A stretch of DNA of 58,649 nucleotides. It comes from Marinobacterium arenosum (GTDB taxonomy: Bacteria > Pseudomonadota > Gammaproteobacteria > Pseudomonadales > Balneatricaceae). Made by a program: the position numbers and the translations under genes. Shown piece by piece: positions 16,538 through 25,264 of the stretch; position 1 is the stretch's first letter; each line of letters begins with the position of its first letter. Location of the stretch: contig NZ_JAILYN010000032.1 in assembly GCF_019795155.1 (NCBI RefSeq), positions 1 through 58,649 on the forward strand, written 5' to 3'. The notes beneath the pieces were generated by a model that was not told the DNA's origin, ran no database searches, and was given only the letters and a program-made list of their open reading frames with translations.

Positions 16538-16568
16538 TCGCTCCCGTTGTTAAGGCAACGGCTACAGC

Positions 16569-16644
16569 GTCCCATTCGTCTAGTGGCCTAGGACACCGCC
16601 CTTTCACGGCGGTAACAGGGGTTCGAACCCCCTATGGGACGCCA
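16569..16644 (+). tRNA. tRNA-Glu (anticodon TTC)
   Basis: The 76-nt gene encodes its own CCA. Acceptor arms GTCCCAT/ATGGGAC pair perfectly, the anticodon arm CCGCC-CTTTCAC-GGCGG gives anticodon TTC, and the T arm contains GTTCGAA. It is co-transcribed with tRNA-Gly 2 bp downstream. Confidence 0.97.
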
Positions 16645-16646
16645 TT

Positions 16647-16722
16647 GCGGGAATAGCTCAGTTGGTAGAGCGCAACCTTGCCAAGGTTGAGGTCGCCGGT
16701 TCGAACCCGGTTTCCCGCTCCA
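16647..16722 (+). tRNA. tRNA-Gly (anticodon GCC)
   Basis: The 76-nt gene encodes its own CCA. Acceptor arms GCGGGAA/TTCCCGC pair perfectly, the anticodon stem-loop AACCT-TGCCA-AGGTT gives GCC, and the T arm has GTTCGAA. It is the second gene of the tRNA unit and is followed by a terminator. Confidence 0.97.
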
Positions 16723-16733
16723 GATTCCAGAAG

Positions 16734-16760
16734 AACCAGCCCTAGTGGCTGGTTTTTTCG
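16734..16760 (+). terminator. Rho-independent terminator of the tRNA unit
   Basis: A perfect 8-bp stem AACCAGCC/GGCTGGTT with a 5-nt loop runs into TTTTCGTTTTTT, 11 bp after tRNA-Gly. Confidence 0.88.
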
Positions 16761-16792
16761 TTTTTTCGCGCTGGAAAGCGCTGTATCGTTTT

Positions 16793-16855
16793 CTTTCGGT
16801 CTTTCGGTCTTTCGGTCTTTCGGTCTTTCGGTCTTTCGGTCTTTCGGTCTTTCGG
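16793..16855. repeat. Octanucleotide microsatellite (CTTTCGGT)8
   Basis: Seven exact tandem copies of CTTTCGGT are followed by a 7-nt partial copy. The unit length is not a multiple of three, so it would shift frame in a coding region. No supported gene covers it. It lies just past the tRNA terminator. Confidence 0.95.
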
Positions 16856-16894
16856 ACTGGGCCATGCGCTTCTCTAAATTGGCTGCTGGTATCA

Positions 16895-17240
16895 ACCGCT
16901 GCCGCGGTCGGTACCCAAAGGGCATGCCAAGCCGCTGCTGCAAGGGCTTCAGCTTTGTAGCGGCCCGCTTGGTATGCCTCTTGGGTACCGAGGGCGATAT
17001 CTGCGGCCGTGCCAACCCTGCCGCGGTCGGAGCCCGCTGCTACAAGGGCTTCAGCTTCGCAGCGGCCCGCTTGGTATGCCCCTTGGGTACCGAGGGCGAC
17101 ATCTGCGGTCGTGCCAACCCTGTCGCGGTCGGAGCCCGCTGCTACAAGGGCTTCAGATTTGTAGCAGCCCGCTTGGTATGCCCCTTGGGTACCGAGGGCG
17201 ATATCCACGGACTGTACCAACCCTGCCGTGGCTGAAGCCC
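16895..17240. repeat. 102-bp tandem array of REP-type palindromic units
   Basis: Segments starting AGCGGCCCGCTTGGTATGCC recur at 16959, 17061 and 17163, a period of 102 bp. Each contains a TTGGGTACCGAGGGCGA arm and a GTCGCGGTCGGAGCCCGCTG arm. A partial inverted unit (GGTACCCAAAGGGCATGCCA) lies at the left end. The outermost copies are the most diverged. The same unit is found once at 10140-10229 in the opposite orientation. ORFs across the array are not genes. Confidence 0.9.
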
Positions 17241-17277
17241 TTCTCTAAAGTAGCTGTCATCTTAAGAAGTATGCGCT

Positions 17278-18570
17278 TCAGTTGGCGAAATCGGTTCTGG
17301 AGCGGCGCTGCTTGCGGGCGGGGGGATTGTGGGCCGCCACCGAGCAGTTGCGGCCATGGTTCTTGGCGGCATACAATGCCTGGTCGGCAGCCTTGATCAC
17401 CGCCATCGCGTCGGCGTGTTCGCTGTCCTTTTCGCAGAGCCCGATACTGATGGTCACACTGACCACTTCGCTCTTATCGCCCATGTTGCGCAGCTGGCGG
17501 CCGGTCTCGTTGTTCTGCGGCCGCTGCTGGCTGCGGATATGCATCGGGTAGTTGGCGATCCGTTCGCGCACCTCCTCCAGGTAGACCAGCGCTTCCTCTT
17601 CTGTCTTGCCGGCGAACACCACGGTGAACTCCTCGCCACCGTAGCGGAACGCCTTGCCGCCGCCGCCGACCCGGCGGATCTGGCTGGCCACCATCCGCAG
17701 CACCTGGTCGCCGATATCGTGGCCGTAGGTGTCGTTGAATTTTTTGAAGTGATCGACATCCATCATCGCGATGGTATAGCGCCGGCCTAACGTGCTCAGT
17801 TTGTCCATCAGCGCGCGCCGCGCCGGAATGCCGGTCAGTTCGTCGAGGAAGGCCATGCTGTGCGAGTTCTGCACCACCGATGTGCACAGGGTGATCAGTG
17901 CGGCGGAGACGAATAGCGCCGAGATCAGCGGCTGGTCGAACCAGATCAGCAGGATGCCGGCCGCCAGCAGCGACGCCAGCAGCGCGCCGTCGGTATGGGT
18001 GCGCCGGAATGCCAGCGAGGCGATTACCGGCAGTGCCGCGACCAGAAAGGCGATCGCCGAGGCTTGGCTCATGTAGTGGTTATGCAGCAGCATCTCCAGC
18101 ATCAGCATCGGCAATTCGGGTAGGAAGTAGCCTAACTGCTGGTTCTGCCACAGCAGGTAGAGCAGGCTGTAGCTCAGCACCACTACCGCCAGCCGGACGG
18201 CACCGAGAGGCGTCAGCAGGCCGCGTTCCTGGTAGAGCGCGATCAGGCCGGTGTTGAGTGGCAGCACGATGGCCAGCAGGCTGAACAGTACGAAGGTGTG
18301 CGGCTGGTCGAGACTGGTCTGCAATCCGGTCTGGATCAACCAATAGGCGGCGCAGAGGTTCAGCGCACCCAGCACCACCCGGCTGCGATTGAAGCTGTAA
18401 CCAAGCGGGACGGCGACCAGGGCCAGCAGATAAGGCACCAGGGTCAGCACGGTCTGATATTCAGCGGACAGGTCATTCACGCTGTTCAGGGCGACGGTGG
18501 CGCCGCCAAGCAACAGGACAACCGGAAACAGCAGCCGGAAAATGCGAAATGCCAACGCGTGTTCCTTCAT
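17278..18570 (-). CDS. Membrane diguanylate cyclase (GGDEF domain)
   Basis: This 430-residue protein has about eight hydrophobic segments over residues 5-230, followed by a GGDEF domain with DELTGIPARRA (about 243) and the active-site motif GGEEF (311-315). GGEEF is a catalytically competent form, so it probably makes cyclic di-GMP from GTP at the inner membrane. The inhibitory RxxD site expected before GGEEF is replaced by GGGG, so product feedback through that site is not expected. ATG 18570 is chosen because it directly precedes the first membrane segment; its ribosome site is weak. Confidence 0.9.
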   Translation of the reverse strand: MKEHALAFRIFRLLFPVVLLLGGATVALNSVNDLSAEYQTVLTLVPYLLALVAVPLGYSFNRSRVVLGALNLCAAYWLIQTGLQTSLDQPHTFVLFSLLAIVLPLNTGLIALYQERGLLTPLGAVRLAVVVLSYSLLYLLWQNQQLGYFLPELPMLMLEMLLHNHYMSQASAIAFLVAALPVIASLAFRRTHTDGALLASLLAAGILLIWFDQPLISALFVSAALITLCTSVVQNSHSMAFLDELTGIPARRALMDKLSTLGRRYTIAMMDVDHFKKFNDTYGHDIGDQVLRMVASQIRRVGGGGKAFRYGGEEFTVVFAGKTEEEALVYLEEVRERIANYPMHIRSQQRPQNNETGRQLRNMGDKSEVVSVTISIGLCEKDSEHADAMAVIKAADQALYAAKNHGRNCSVAAHNPPARKQRRSRTDFAN

Positions 18571-18763
18571 ACACCAGGGGTTGAGCGGAAACGCAGACTC
18601 TACCATAACCGGTCGGAAAGGTGTTGCTCGACAAGGTGTTGGCGTCAATCTTGGATGTACCAAGGGGCAGCGGTGGACGGGCTGGAAGGTTGGCCGTGCA
18701 ATCTCTGTGTGACGAGAGTCGATCAGGGTCGTCAGACGCGGCCCGGGTGAATGTCGGCAGGGA

Positions 18764-19168
18764 TTATTGAGCCGGTTTACAACCCAGCAGGCGGGCGAAT
18801 GTCATCGCCGGGCACCAGCCGCTGAAAGCGGACTGCCCCAGGCTGGCACCGATCACTGCGGTCAGCAGCAGCCAGTTTTGACTCGCTTGCATGAACAGCA
18901 CCGGTGCCACGGTTGTAAGTACCAGTAGGCCGGCGATCAGGTGGACTCCCTGCTGCACGGATGGTCGGCCGCCGCAGGTTTCCTCTTTCAGGCCCAGCCG
19001 GCGAAACAGGCTGATGGCCGGGCACCAGCGGGTGAAGCCGGATTGCAGCAGATTCAGACCGACGAAACCGGTCAGGTAGTACCAGTAAGGGGTCAGGAAA
19101 TAGCCGAGGATCAGGCTGATCAGAATGAAACTGCCGGCCGTCAGGCGTAGGGCGGCGTTAAGGCTCAT
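18764..19168 (-). CDS. DUF2892 (YgaP-type membrane domain) protein, two tandem repeats
   Basis: This 134-residue membrane protein is built from two copies of the same module. The modules end in SGFTRWCPAISLFRRLGLK and SAFSGWCPAMTFARLLGCKP, and each has a hydrophobic hairpin before a WCPA motif. DUF2892 modules form the membrane part of YgaP-like proteins and often sit next to rhodanese or sulfide-responsive ArsR genes, so a link to sulfur species is possible (inference). ATG 19168 has GGAG at 6-nt spacing. An inverted repeat in the AT-rich upstream region may be an operator. Confidence 0.82.
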   Translation of the reverse strand: MSLNAALRLTAGSFILISLILGYFLTPYWYYLTGFVGLNLLQSGFTRWCPAISLFRRLGLKEETCGGRPSVQQGVHLIAGLLVLTTVAPVLFMQASQNWLLLTAVIGASLGQSAFSGWCPAMTFARLLGCKPAQ

Positions 19169-19189
19169 GGTGGGCTCCACTTTTATTTA

Positions 19190-19224
19190 AGGAATAAGCT
19201 TATATTAAATTAGATATCCCTAAT
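19190..19224 (-). promoter_or_regulatory. AT-rich promoter region with ATTAG-N6-CTAAT inverted repeat
   Basis: Upstream of the DUF2892 gene an AT-rich segment contains ATAAGCTTAT, itself a palindrome, and ATTAG (19209-19213) N6 CTAAT (19220-19224). ArsR/BigR-type repressors of such genes bind short AT-rich palindromes, so this may be an operator. No cognate regulator gene is in the window. Confidence 0.4.
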
Positions 19225-19399
19225 GTAAAGCGTTATGGGAAATTGCTTGGGGGTATCTGTTGCCGGGTTGCCCCTGTAGTGGCAATGCAAGCAGGGCTTG
19301 TTTGAAGGCTTTCTTGGCCAGTCGGGTTGCTGCTGAACTATCTTGGAACAGAGAAAGGAATCGGACGGCGCTGAAAATCAACGACCCGGGGAGTATCCG

Positions 19400-20332
19400 A
19401 TGTTCGAAAGAATTCTGGTTCATGTGGATCCGATGCCTGATCACGATGTGCTGGTGGACAAGCTGATCCAGCTAGCAGGTCGCTTCAATGCCCAGGTCGA
19501 GCTGTTCGACTGCTGTTTCAATCGCTCGCTGAAACAGAGCTACATGTTCGACCACGCGGCCGAAGTCCATGCCGAGCACGGCTATGTCAAACAGATCGAA
19601 GAGCGCCTCGAGTCGATGGCCAGCGCGCTGGAGAAGGCCGGCATCAAGGTCGGTGTCGATGCCTGCTGGCAGAAGAAGCAGGCGCACGGCATCGTGCAGA
19701 AGGCGCTGCGTTACGAGGCCGACCTGGTGGTGGTCGAACTGGCGCCACACACGTTGCTGCAACGGTTGTTCGGTGAGATGGAGGCGGAGCTGGTTCGGCT
19801 CTGCCCGATGCCGCTGCTGCTGGCCAAGGAGCACCGCTGGCGCGAACAGCCGCTGGTGGCGGTGGGGCTGGACCCGTTCCATCAGAGCGAGGTTCCGGTG
19901 TCGCTGGACCAGCAACTGCTTAGCGTCACCGCCAAGCTGGCGGCCGGCTTCGGCGTGGTACCGGAGGTGTTGCACAGTATCCACAGCCTGCCCCATTCGG
20001 CGATCTTCGACGAGCATGTGGTGACCGACTACGAAGCGCTGAAAGACAAGGTCAACCGCGAGCATCGCACGGTAGTGTCGGAGTTCGTGGCCGGTAGCGA
20101 GCTGCCGCCCGAGACCGGGCTCAACTTCCTGTCCGGCGAATGCCACGTGTCGTTGCCGCGTTACGCCGCCGAGCGAAATCTGGACATCCTGGTGCTGGGC
20201 GAGGCCGATCGCGATATGGTCGACCGGTTGCTGCTGGGCAGTACCGTGCGGCGGGTGATGGATAAGATCAGTTGCGACCTGCTGGTGGTCAAGCAACCGG
20301 ACTTCGTCAGCCCGGTTGCCGCGATAGGATGA
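19400..20332 (+). CDS. Universal stress protein, tandem UspA domains (UspE-like)
   Basis: This 310-residue cytoplasmic protein begins MFERILVHVDPMPDHD, the usual first strand of a Usp domain. It contains two Usp-like halves (about 1-150 and 155-305); the second ends LLLGSTVRRVMDKISCDLLVVK, matching the Gx2Gx9G(S/T) type nucleotide loop. That makes it the same size and layout as UspE. The role is general stress resistance, not further defined. ATG 19400 has GGGGAG upstream; the 19 residues before it in the ORF are not family-like. Confidence 0.88.
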   Translation: MFERILVHVDPMPDHDVLVDKLIQLAGRFNAQVELFDCCFNRSLKQSYMFDHAAEVHAEHGYVKQIEERLESMASALEKAGIKVGVDACWQKKQAHGIVQKALRYEADLVVVELAPHTLLQRLFGEMEAELVRLCPMPLLLAKEHRWREQPLVAVGLDPFHQSEVPVSLDQQLLSVTAKLAAGFGVVPEVLHSIHSLPHSAIFDEHVVTDYEALKDKVNREHRTVVSEFVAGSELPPETGLNFLSGECHVSLPRYAAERNLDILVLGEADRDMVDRLLLGSTVRRVMDKISCDLLVVKQPDFVSPVAAIG

Positions 20333-20353
20333 TCCGCCAGGGGCCGTATTGGG

Positions 20354-21166
20354 TTACTTGAACTCGGCCCAGATCGGTGCGTGATCGGACGGTTTGTCCA
20401 TGCCGCGGATCTCGTAGTCGACGCCGGCATCGACGCAACGCTGCATCAGGCTGTCGGTCGCCAGGATCGCATCGATTCGCAGGCCGCGCTTGGGCTCGCG
20501 CTCGAAACCGCGTGAGCGGTAATCGAACCAGCTGAAGGTCTCCGCATTGTCCGGATGCAGTTGGCGGAAGGTGTCGTGCAGCCCCCAGGCCAGCAGCCGC
20601 TGCAGCCATTCCCGCTCTACCGGCTGGAAGCTGGTCTTGCCGCTGCGCAGCCAGCGCTTGCGGTTGTCCTCGCCGATGCCGATATCGCAGTCCTGCGGTG
20701 AGATGTTCAGGTCGCCCATCACCACCAGCGGCTGGGCCGGGTCGCAATGTTGCTCCAGGTGGGCCTGCAGGTCTGCGTAGAATCTGCGCTTGGCGGGGAA
20801 TTTGATCTCATGGGCGATGTTCTCCCCCTGCGGGAAGTAGCCGTTCAACACGGTGAAGCTGCCGCCGTTGCCGTCGCCGTATTCGCCGATGATCATCCGG
20901 CGCTGGGCGTCTTCGTCGTCGGTCAGGTAACCTTTCTGCAACTTGAGCGGCGGCTGTTTGGAGATCAGGCAGACGCCGTAATGTCCCTTCTGGCCGTGGT
21001 ACTCGACATGGTAACCCATCTGCCGGATCTCCTCGGCCGGGAACAGCTCGTCGACCACCTTGGTTTCCTGCAGGCCGATGATGTCCGGCTGGTGCTTGTC
21101 GATCACCGCTGCCAGCTGATGCAGCCGCGAGCGCAGGCCGTTGACGTTAAAACAGACCAGTTTCAT
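20354..21166 (-). CDS. xthA: Exodeoxyribonuclease III (AP endonuclease)
   Basis: The 270-residue protein has the exonuclease III family motifs in order: FNVNGLRSR (3'-side Asn), GLQETKV (metal-binding Glu), [20 protein letters not shown] (catalytic Asp-Asn), LRIDAILAT and the C-terminal [10 protein letters not shown] with the catalytic Asp-His. It cuts DNA at abasic sites and removes 3' blocks in base excision repair. It is full length and converges on the universal stress gene. Confidence 0.96.
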   Translation of the reverse strand: MKLVCFNVNGLRSRLHQLAAVIDKHQPDIIGLQETKVVDELFPAEEIRQMGYHVEYHGQKGHYGVCLISKQPPLKLQKGYLTDDEDAQRRMIIGEYGDGNGGSFTVLNGYFPQGENIAHEIKFPAKRRFYADLQAHLEQHCDPAQPLVVMGDLNISPQDCDIGIGEDNRKRWLRSGKTSFQPVEREWLQRLLAWGLHDTFRQLHPDNAETFSWFDYRSRGFEREPKRGLRIDAILATDSLMQRCVDAGVDYEIRGMDKPSDHAPIWAEFK

Positions 21167-21362
21167 CCGTCCGATCTCCCAATTCTGAACTTCCTGAAAA
21201 GCGGCCAGTCTATCATGCCCGGCGCCACTGGCGGATAGCGGCGGCCAATGGTGCTGTTAGCCGATCTCTATTGGTGGTTCGGCCGGTTTGTCGGTACAGT
21301 GCCGATATTTGCTTAGCAGCCTAGTCCGACAGGTTGCTAGCTCAGGGAAATGGGGGGATAAG

Positions 21363-22721
21363 GTGTCAGAATTCGATTTTGATCTGTTTGTGATCGGTGC
21401 CGGCTCCGGCGGTGTCCGTGCCGGCCGCATGGCGGCGGCGATGGGCGTGCGGGTCGCGGTGGCGGAAGAGCGTCACCTGGGCGGTACCTGCGTCAACGTC
21501 GGCTGTGTGCCGAAGAAGCTGTTTGTCTACGCCTCGCACTACGCCGACGATTTCGAAGAGGCGCGTGGTTTCGGCTGGCTGCCGGGCGAAGCCCATTTCG
21601 ACTGGCCGACCCTGCGTGACAACAAGACCCGCGAGATCGAACGCCTGAACGGTATCTACCGCAACCTGCTGGTCAACTCCGGCTGCACCCTGATCGACGG
21701 CCGCGCCACGCTGGTCGACCCGCACACGGTGGCGGTGGGCGACAAGACCTATAGCGCCGAGCGGATTCTGGTTGCCGTCGGCGGCTGGCCCTATGTGCCC
21801 GAGTTCCCGGGCAGCGAACATGTGATCAGCTCCAACGAGGCGTTCTACCTGGACCAGTTCCCAGAGCGGGTGCTGGTGGTCGGCGGCGGCTATATCGCCG
21901 TGGAGTTCGCCGGTATCTTCGCCGGCCTGGGCGCCCAGACCAGCCTGATCTATCGGGGCGAGCTGTTCCTGCGCGGTTTCGACAACGAGGTGCGCGAGTT
22001 TACCGCCGAAGAGGTGCGCAAGAAGGGCGTCGACCTGCGTTTTGGCACCAATATCGAGAAGATCGAGAAACTGGCCGACGGCAGCCTGCAGGCCTACCTG
22101 ACCGACGGTACGGTGCTGGATGCCGACTGCATCATGTACGCCACCGGCCGGGTGCCGAAGGTGACCGGGCTGGGGTTGGAGCAGCTGGGCGTCGAGCTGC
22201 GCGACAACGGCGCCGTCGTGGTCAACGACCAGTTCCAGACCAGCGTGCCATCGGTCTACGCGATCGGCGACGTTACCGACCGGGTGCAGCTGACCCCGGT
22301 GGCGCTGGCCGAGGGGATGGCGTTGGTGCGTAACCTGTACGGCAACCAGAGCCAGAAGGTGGATTATGAGCTGATACCGACCGCGGTGTTCTGCCAGCCG
22401 AATATCGGTACCGTCGGGCTGACCGAGGAGCAGGCCCGCGAACGCTATGCGGCGGTGGATATCTACAAGTCCAGCTTCCGGGCGTTGAAACACACCCTCA
22501 GCGGCAGCAGCGAGAAAACCTTCATGAAGATGATCGTCGATCGCGATAGCGACAGGGTGCTGGGCGTACATATGGTCGGCCCGGAGGCCGGCGAGATCAT
22601 CCAAGGGATCGCCGTCGCATTGAAGGCGGGCGCCACCAAGGCGGTGTTCGACGCCACCATCGGCATCCATCCGACGGCGGCGGAGGAGTTCGTTACCATG
22701 CGCGAGCCGGCCAGCAGCTGA
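21363..22721 (+). CDS. gor: Glutathione-disulfide reductase
   Basis: This 452-residue flavoprotein reduces GSSG with NADPH. It shows the FAD-binding [10 protein letters not shown], the redox-active disulfide [13 protein letters not shown], the NADPH site [17 protein letters not shown], the second FAD motif [10 protein letters not shown] and the C-terminal [10 protein letters not shown] with the catalytic His-Glu. The start is GTG 21363 ([12 protein letters not shown]), after GGGGGATAAG; the ORF open upstream lacks family-like sequence. It is a single gene with its own terminator. Confidence 0.95.
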   Translation: MSEFDFDLFVIGAGSGGVRAGRMAAAMGVRVAVAEERHLGGTCVNVGCVPKKLFVYASHYADDFEEARGFGWLPGEAHFDWPTLRDNKTREIERLNGIYRNLLVNSGCTLIDGRATLVDPHTVAVGDKTYSAERILVAVGGWPYVPEFPGSEHVISSNEAFYLDQFPERVLVVGGGYIAVEFAGIFAGLGAQTSLIYRGELFLRGFDNEVREFTAEEVRKKGVDLRFGTNIEKIEKLADGSLQAYLTDGTVLDADCIMYATGRVPKVTGLGLEQLGVELRDNGAVVVNDQFQTSVPSVYAIGDVTDRVQLTPVALAEGMALVRNLYGNQSQKVDYELIPTAVFCQPNIGTVGLTEEQARERYAAVDIYKSSFRALKHTLSGSSEKTFMKMIVDRDSDRVLGVHMVGPEAGEIIQGIAVALKAGATKAVFDATIGIHPTAAEEFVTMREPASS

Positions 22722-22744
22722 TCTGTCGGCCTGTCCGGAAAAGC

Positions 22745-22774
22745 ACAAGCCCCGCAACTGCGGGGCTTGTTTTT
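22745..22774 (+). terminator. Rho-independent terminator of gor
   Basis: A perfect 11-bp stem ACAAGCCCCGC/GCGGGGCTTGT with loop AACT is followed by TTTTAC, 23 bp past the gor stop codon. It also separates gor from the convergent gene at 22791. Confidence 0.9.
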
Positions 22775-22790
22775 ACATCCTGGCTCGAAT

Positions 22791-23351
22791 TCAGGCCGAC
22801 TCGGCCATCTCTAGCTCATCGGCGGCATCCGACACAGTCCGAAGAGTGAACGACTTGAGCTGTTGCTGCATCTGCTGGAGCAATTCACGCGCCTCAAGCA
22901 GGCTCTGTTCCTTGCCGGCGTCGAAGCCGTGTGCCGCCATCCACTGGGCGAACGGCGGATATTCCCGTTCCCGCCGGGCCAGCAGGCTGAACCGTTCCAA
23001 CTGTTCGTGATGGCGTTCCAGATAGCCATGAATCTGCGCCGAACAGGGGTGGACCTGCGGCGGGTGGCGGTTGGCGATCAGCAGTGGGTGGCCGTGCTGC
23101 AGCCGGTCCCAGCTCTGGTACAGGCTGAACGGCTGGTCATCCGGCAGCGCCAGGTCGGCGGCGATCTTTTTCCTGAGCGTCAGGTCCAGTGCGAACAGGT
23201 GTTCCTCGAACAGGTGAAGAATCTGCTGCCAGATATGGCGAAACTCGGTGATTGCCGAAGCCGGCAACGACTGACCGGATGGCTGGTCGGAAGTGGAATC
23301 TAATTGAGTGAATAGCGCCGCGCCCTGCGGCTGGTAGATGCTGTTCATCAT
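22791..23351 (-). CDS. Hypothetical cytoplasmic protein
   Basis: I do not recognise a family for this 186-residue protein. It has no signal peptide or membrane segment. It is rich in Gln, Leu and His, with a helical C-terminus (LEARELLQQMQQQLKSF) that could form a coiled coil, and an acidic tail. Codon use looks like its neighbours. ATG 23351 with AGGGA upstream is the preferred start; ATG 23348 is the alternative. It lies upstream of the modABC operon's end, on the same strand but over 100 bp away. Confidence 0.7.
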   Translation of the reverse strand: MMNSIYQPQGAALFTQLDSTSDQPSGQSLPASAITEFRHIWQQILHLFEEHLFALDLTLRKKIAADLALPDDQPFSLYQSWDRLQHGHPLLIANRHPPQVHPCSAQIHGYLERHHEQLERFSLLARREREYPPFAQWMAAHGFDAGKEQSLLEARELLQQMQQQLKSFTLRTVSDAADELEMAESA

Positions 23352-23468
23352 CAAGTCCCTTTGACTGATCAGCGGCGATAGATGCCTTGTGTGACGGATC
23401 GTCAGAAGTGTAGTTCAACTGGCGGAGCGTTGTACAGCATTTGCTGTGTAATAGTTGATCGATCAGAT

Positions 23469-24575
23469 CTAGGCTTGCTCAGTGCCGGTCGGTGGTTCGG
23501 CCAGGTCCTGCTGGCTGATGCTGACGCTCTTGAGCTGGGCGAACAGCGACTGGCCTGTTGAAAGCTGCAACTCCTGCAAGGCCCAGTGGGTGATTGCGGC
23601 GAACAGGGTCTGCCGGCCGACAGCCAGCTCAACCTGCACCGTGGGGCCATCCGGGTCTGGACGGATCGCCTTGACCCGTGCCGGCAGAATATTACGGATG
23701 CTGGTCTGTTGCGGCCGTTGCAGGCAGAGCGATACGTCCTGGGCGGCGACCATCAGCCGCACCGGCCGGCCGGGCGGATGGGCCAATTGCGGCACCCACA
23801 GGCGCAGCTCGTCGGACAATGACAGCGCGCTGAGCCGGTATTGCGGATGGTGTTCTGCGATCTCGGCCTGCAGCAGGCTGCTACGCTGCTCCGCCGGCAG
23901 CCAGGGTTGCAGCTGTTCCGATTGCCAGACCTGCTCCAGCGGCCCCTGGGCGACCACCTGGCCGCTGTTCAGCAATACCATCCGATCGGCCAGGTGCAAT
24001 ACCTCCTCCAGGCTGTGGCTGACATAGAGAATCGGCAGTCGGACCTCGCGGGCCAGCCGCTCCAGCCAGGGCAGCAGTTCCCGTTTGCGGGGCAGGTCCA
24101 GCGAGGCCAGTGGCTCGTCCATCAACAGCAGCTGCGGATCGCTCAGTAGCGCCCGGCCGATCGCCACCCGCTGTTTTTCGCCACCGGACAGGGTGGCCGG
24201 GTAGCGTTCCAGCAACCGGCCGATGCCGAGCAGATCGACGATCCGCGCCAGTTTCTCCGGGTTCCGTCGGCGCTGGCCGTACAGCAGGTTGCCCCGCACC
24301 CGGTAGTGCGGGAACAGGCGGGCGTCCTGGAATACGTAGCCGACCCGGCGCTTTTCCGGTGGCAGGTTGATGCGCCGCCTGCTGTCGAACAGCAGCTGGT
24401 CATTGAGCTGGATACGGCCGCTGTCTGGTCGGCTCAGGCCGGCCAGTTGGTTGATCAACGAGGTCTTGCCGGAGCCGGAACGGCCGAACAGCGCGGTCAC
24501 TCCGCTGGCCGGCAGTTGCAGGTCGGTCTCCAGGTTCAGGGTGCCCAGCCGCTGGCGGGTTTCGATCTTCAGCAT
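23469..24575 (-). CDS. modC: Molybdate ABC transporter ATP-binding protein ModC
   Basis: This 368-residue ATPase has Walker A GRSGSGKTS (31-39), the signature LSGGEKQRVAIGRALL, Walker B LLLMDEPLASLD and the H-loop YVSHS. A C-terminal TOBE/MOP-like domain (about 290-360) binds oxyanions in this family. It powers molybdate import with ModA and ModB. ATG 24575 overlaps the end of modB by 7 bp. It is the last gene of the modABC operon. Confidence 0.95.
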   Translation of the reverse strand: MLKIETRQRLGTLNLETDLQLPASGVTALFGRSGSGKTSLINQLAGLSRPDSGRIQLNDQLLFDSRRRINLPPEKRRVGYVFQDARLFPHYRVRGNLLYGQRRRNPEKLARIVDLLGIGRLLERYPATLSGGEKQRVAIGRALLSDPQLLLMDEPLASLDLPRKRELLPWLERLAREVRLPILYVSHSLEEVLHLADRMVLLNSGQVVAQGPLEQVWQSEQLQPWLPAEQRSSLLQAEIAEHHPQYRLSALSLSDELRLWVPQLAHPPGRPVRLMVAAQDVSLCLQRPQQTSIRNILPARVKAIRPDPDGPTVQVELAVGRQTLFAAITHWALQELQLSTGQSLFAQLKSVSISQQDLAEPPTGTEQA

Positions 24576-25264
24576 GCGGCCTCCAGCCGGCGCCGGCTGA
24601 GCCGGGTCAGCCATTCCGAAATCAGTAGCGAGGCCAGCGCAATCAGGATTGCGATCACGCAGAGGCGGGCCGCTTCGGCTTCGGCGCCCGGCGTTTCGAT
24701 AAAGCTGAACATCGCCAACGGCAGGGTGCGGGTCTCGCCGGGGATGTTGGAGACGAAGCTGATGGTGGCGCCGAACTCGCCCAGGCTGCGGGCAAATGCC
24801 AGCAGGGTGCCGGTCAGGATGCCGGGCAGGGTCAGCGGCAGGGTGATGGTCAGGAACACTTTCGCCCGGCTGGCGCCAAGTGTGCGGGCGGCCTGTTCAA
24901 GCCGGCTGTCGACCGCCTCCAGCGCCAGCCGGATCGCCCGCACCATCAGTGGGAAGGAAACTACCGCCGCGGCCAGCGCGGCGCCCCGCCAACTGAAGCT
25001 GAACGACAGGCCGAACCAGTCGTTCAGCCAGCTGCCGATCGCTCCCTGTCGTCCCATGAGCACCAGCAGCAGGTAACCGACCACCACCGGCGGCAGCACC
25101 AGCGGCAGGTGGATCAGGCCGTCCAGCAGCGCCTTGCCGGGGAACTGTCGGCGGGCCAGCAGCCAGGCAAAGAAGATTCCCAAGGGCAGGCTGAACAGCA
25201 CCGCCACGGCGGAGACCCGCAGGCTCAGCTGCAGCGCTTCCCATTCGTAGGCGCTCAGCATCAT
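24569..25264 (-). CDS. modB: Molybdate ABC transporter permease ModB
   Basis: This 231-residue inner-membrane permease has about five to six segments and the EAA loop EQAARTLGASRAKVFLTITLP that couples to the ATPase, followed by RSLGEFGATI, typical of ModB. ATG 25264 overlaps the modA stop codon by 4 bp (25261 is an alternative), so modA and modB are translationally coupled. Confidence 0.95.
   Translation of the reverse strand: MMLSAYEWEALQLSLRVSAVAVLFSLPLGIFFAWLLARRQFPGKALLDGLIHLPLVLPPVVVGYLLLVLMGRQGAIGSWLNDWFGLSFSFSWRGAALAAAVVSFPLMVRAIRLALEAVDSRLEQAARTLGASRAKVFLTITLPLTLPGILTGTLLAFARSLGEFGATISFVSNIPGETRTLPLAMFSFIETPGAEAEAARLCVIAILIALASLLISEWLTRLSRRRLEAAC

Noticed and set aside
16678-17235. 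185-codon plus-strand ORF across tRNA-Gly and the repeat arrays
   Set aside because: It covers a tRNA, a terminator and tandem repeats; the translation is a repeat artefact.
16569-17277. Genomic island inserted at tRNA-Gly
   Set aside because: No integrase, no direct repeat of the tRNA 3' end and no foreign genes follow; only repeats.
21366-22757. 463-codon ORF on the minus strand
   Set aside because: Antisense shadow of gor with His/Gln/Asp-rich translation and no motifs.
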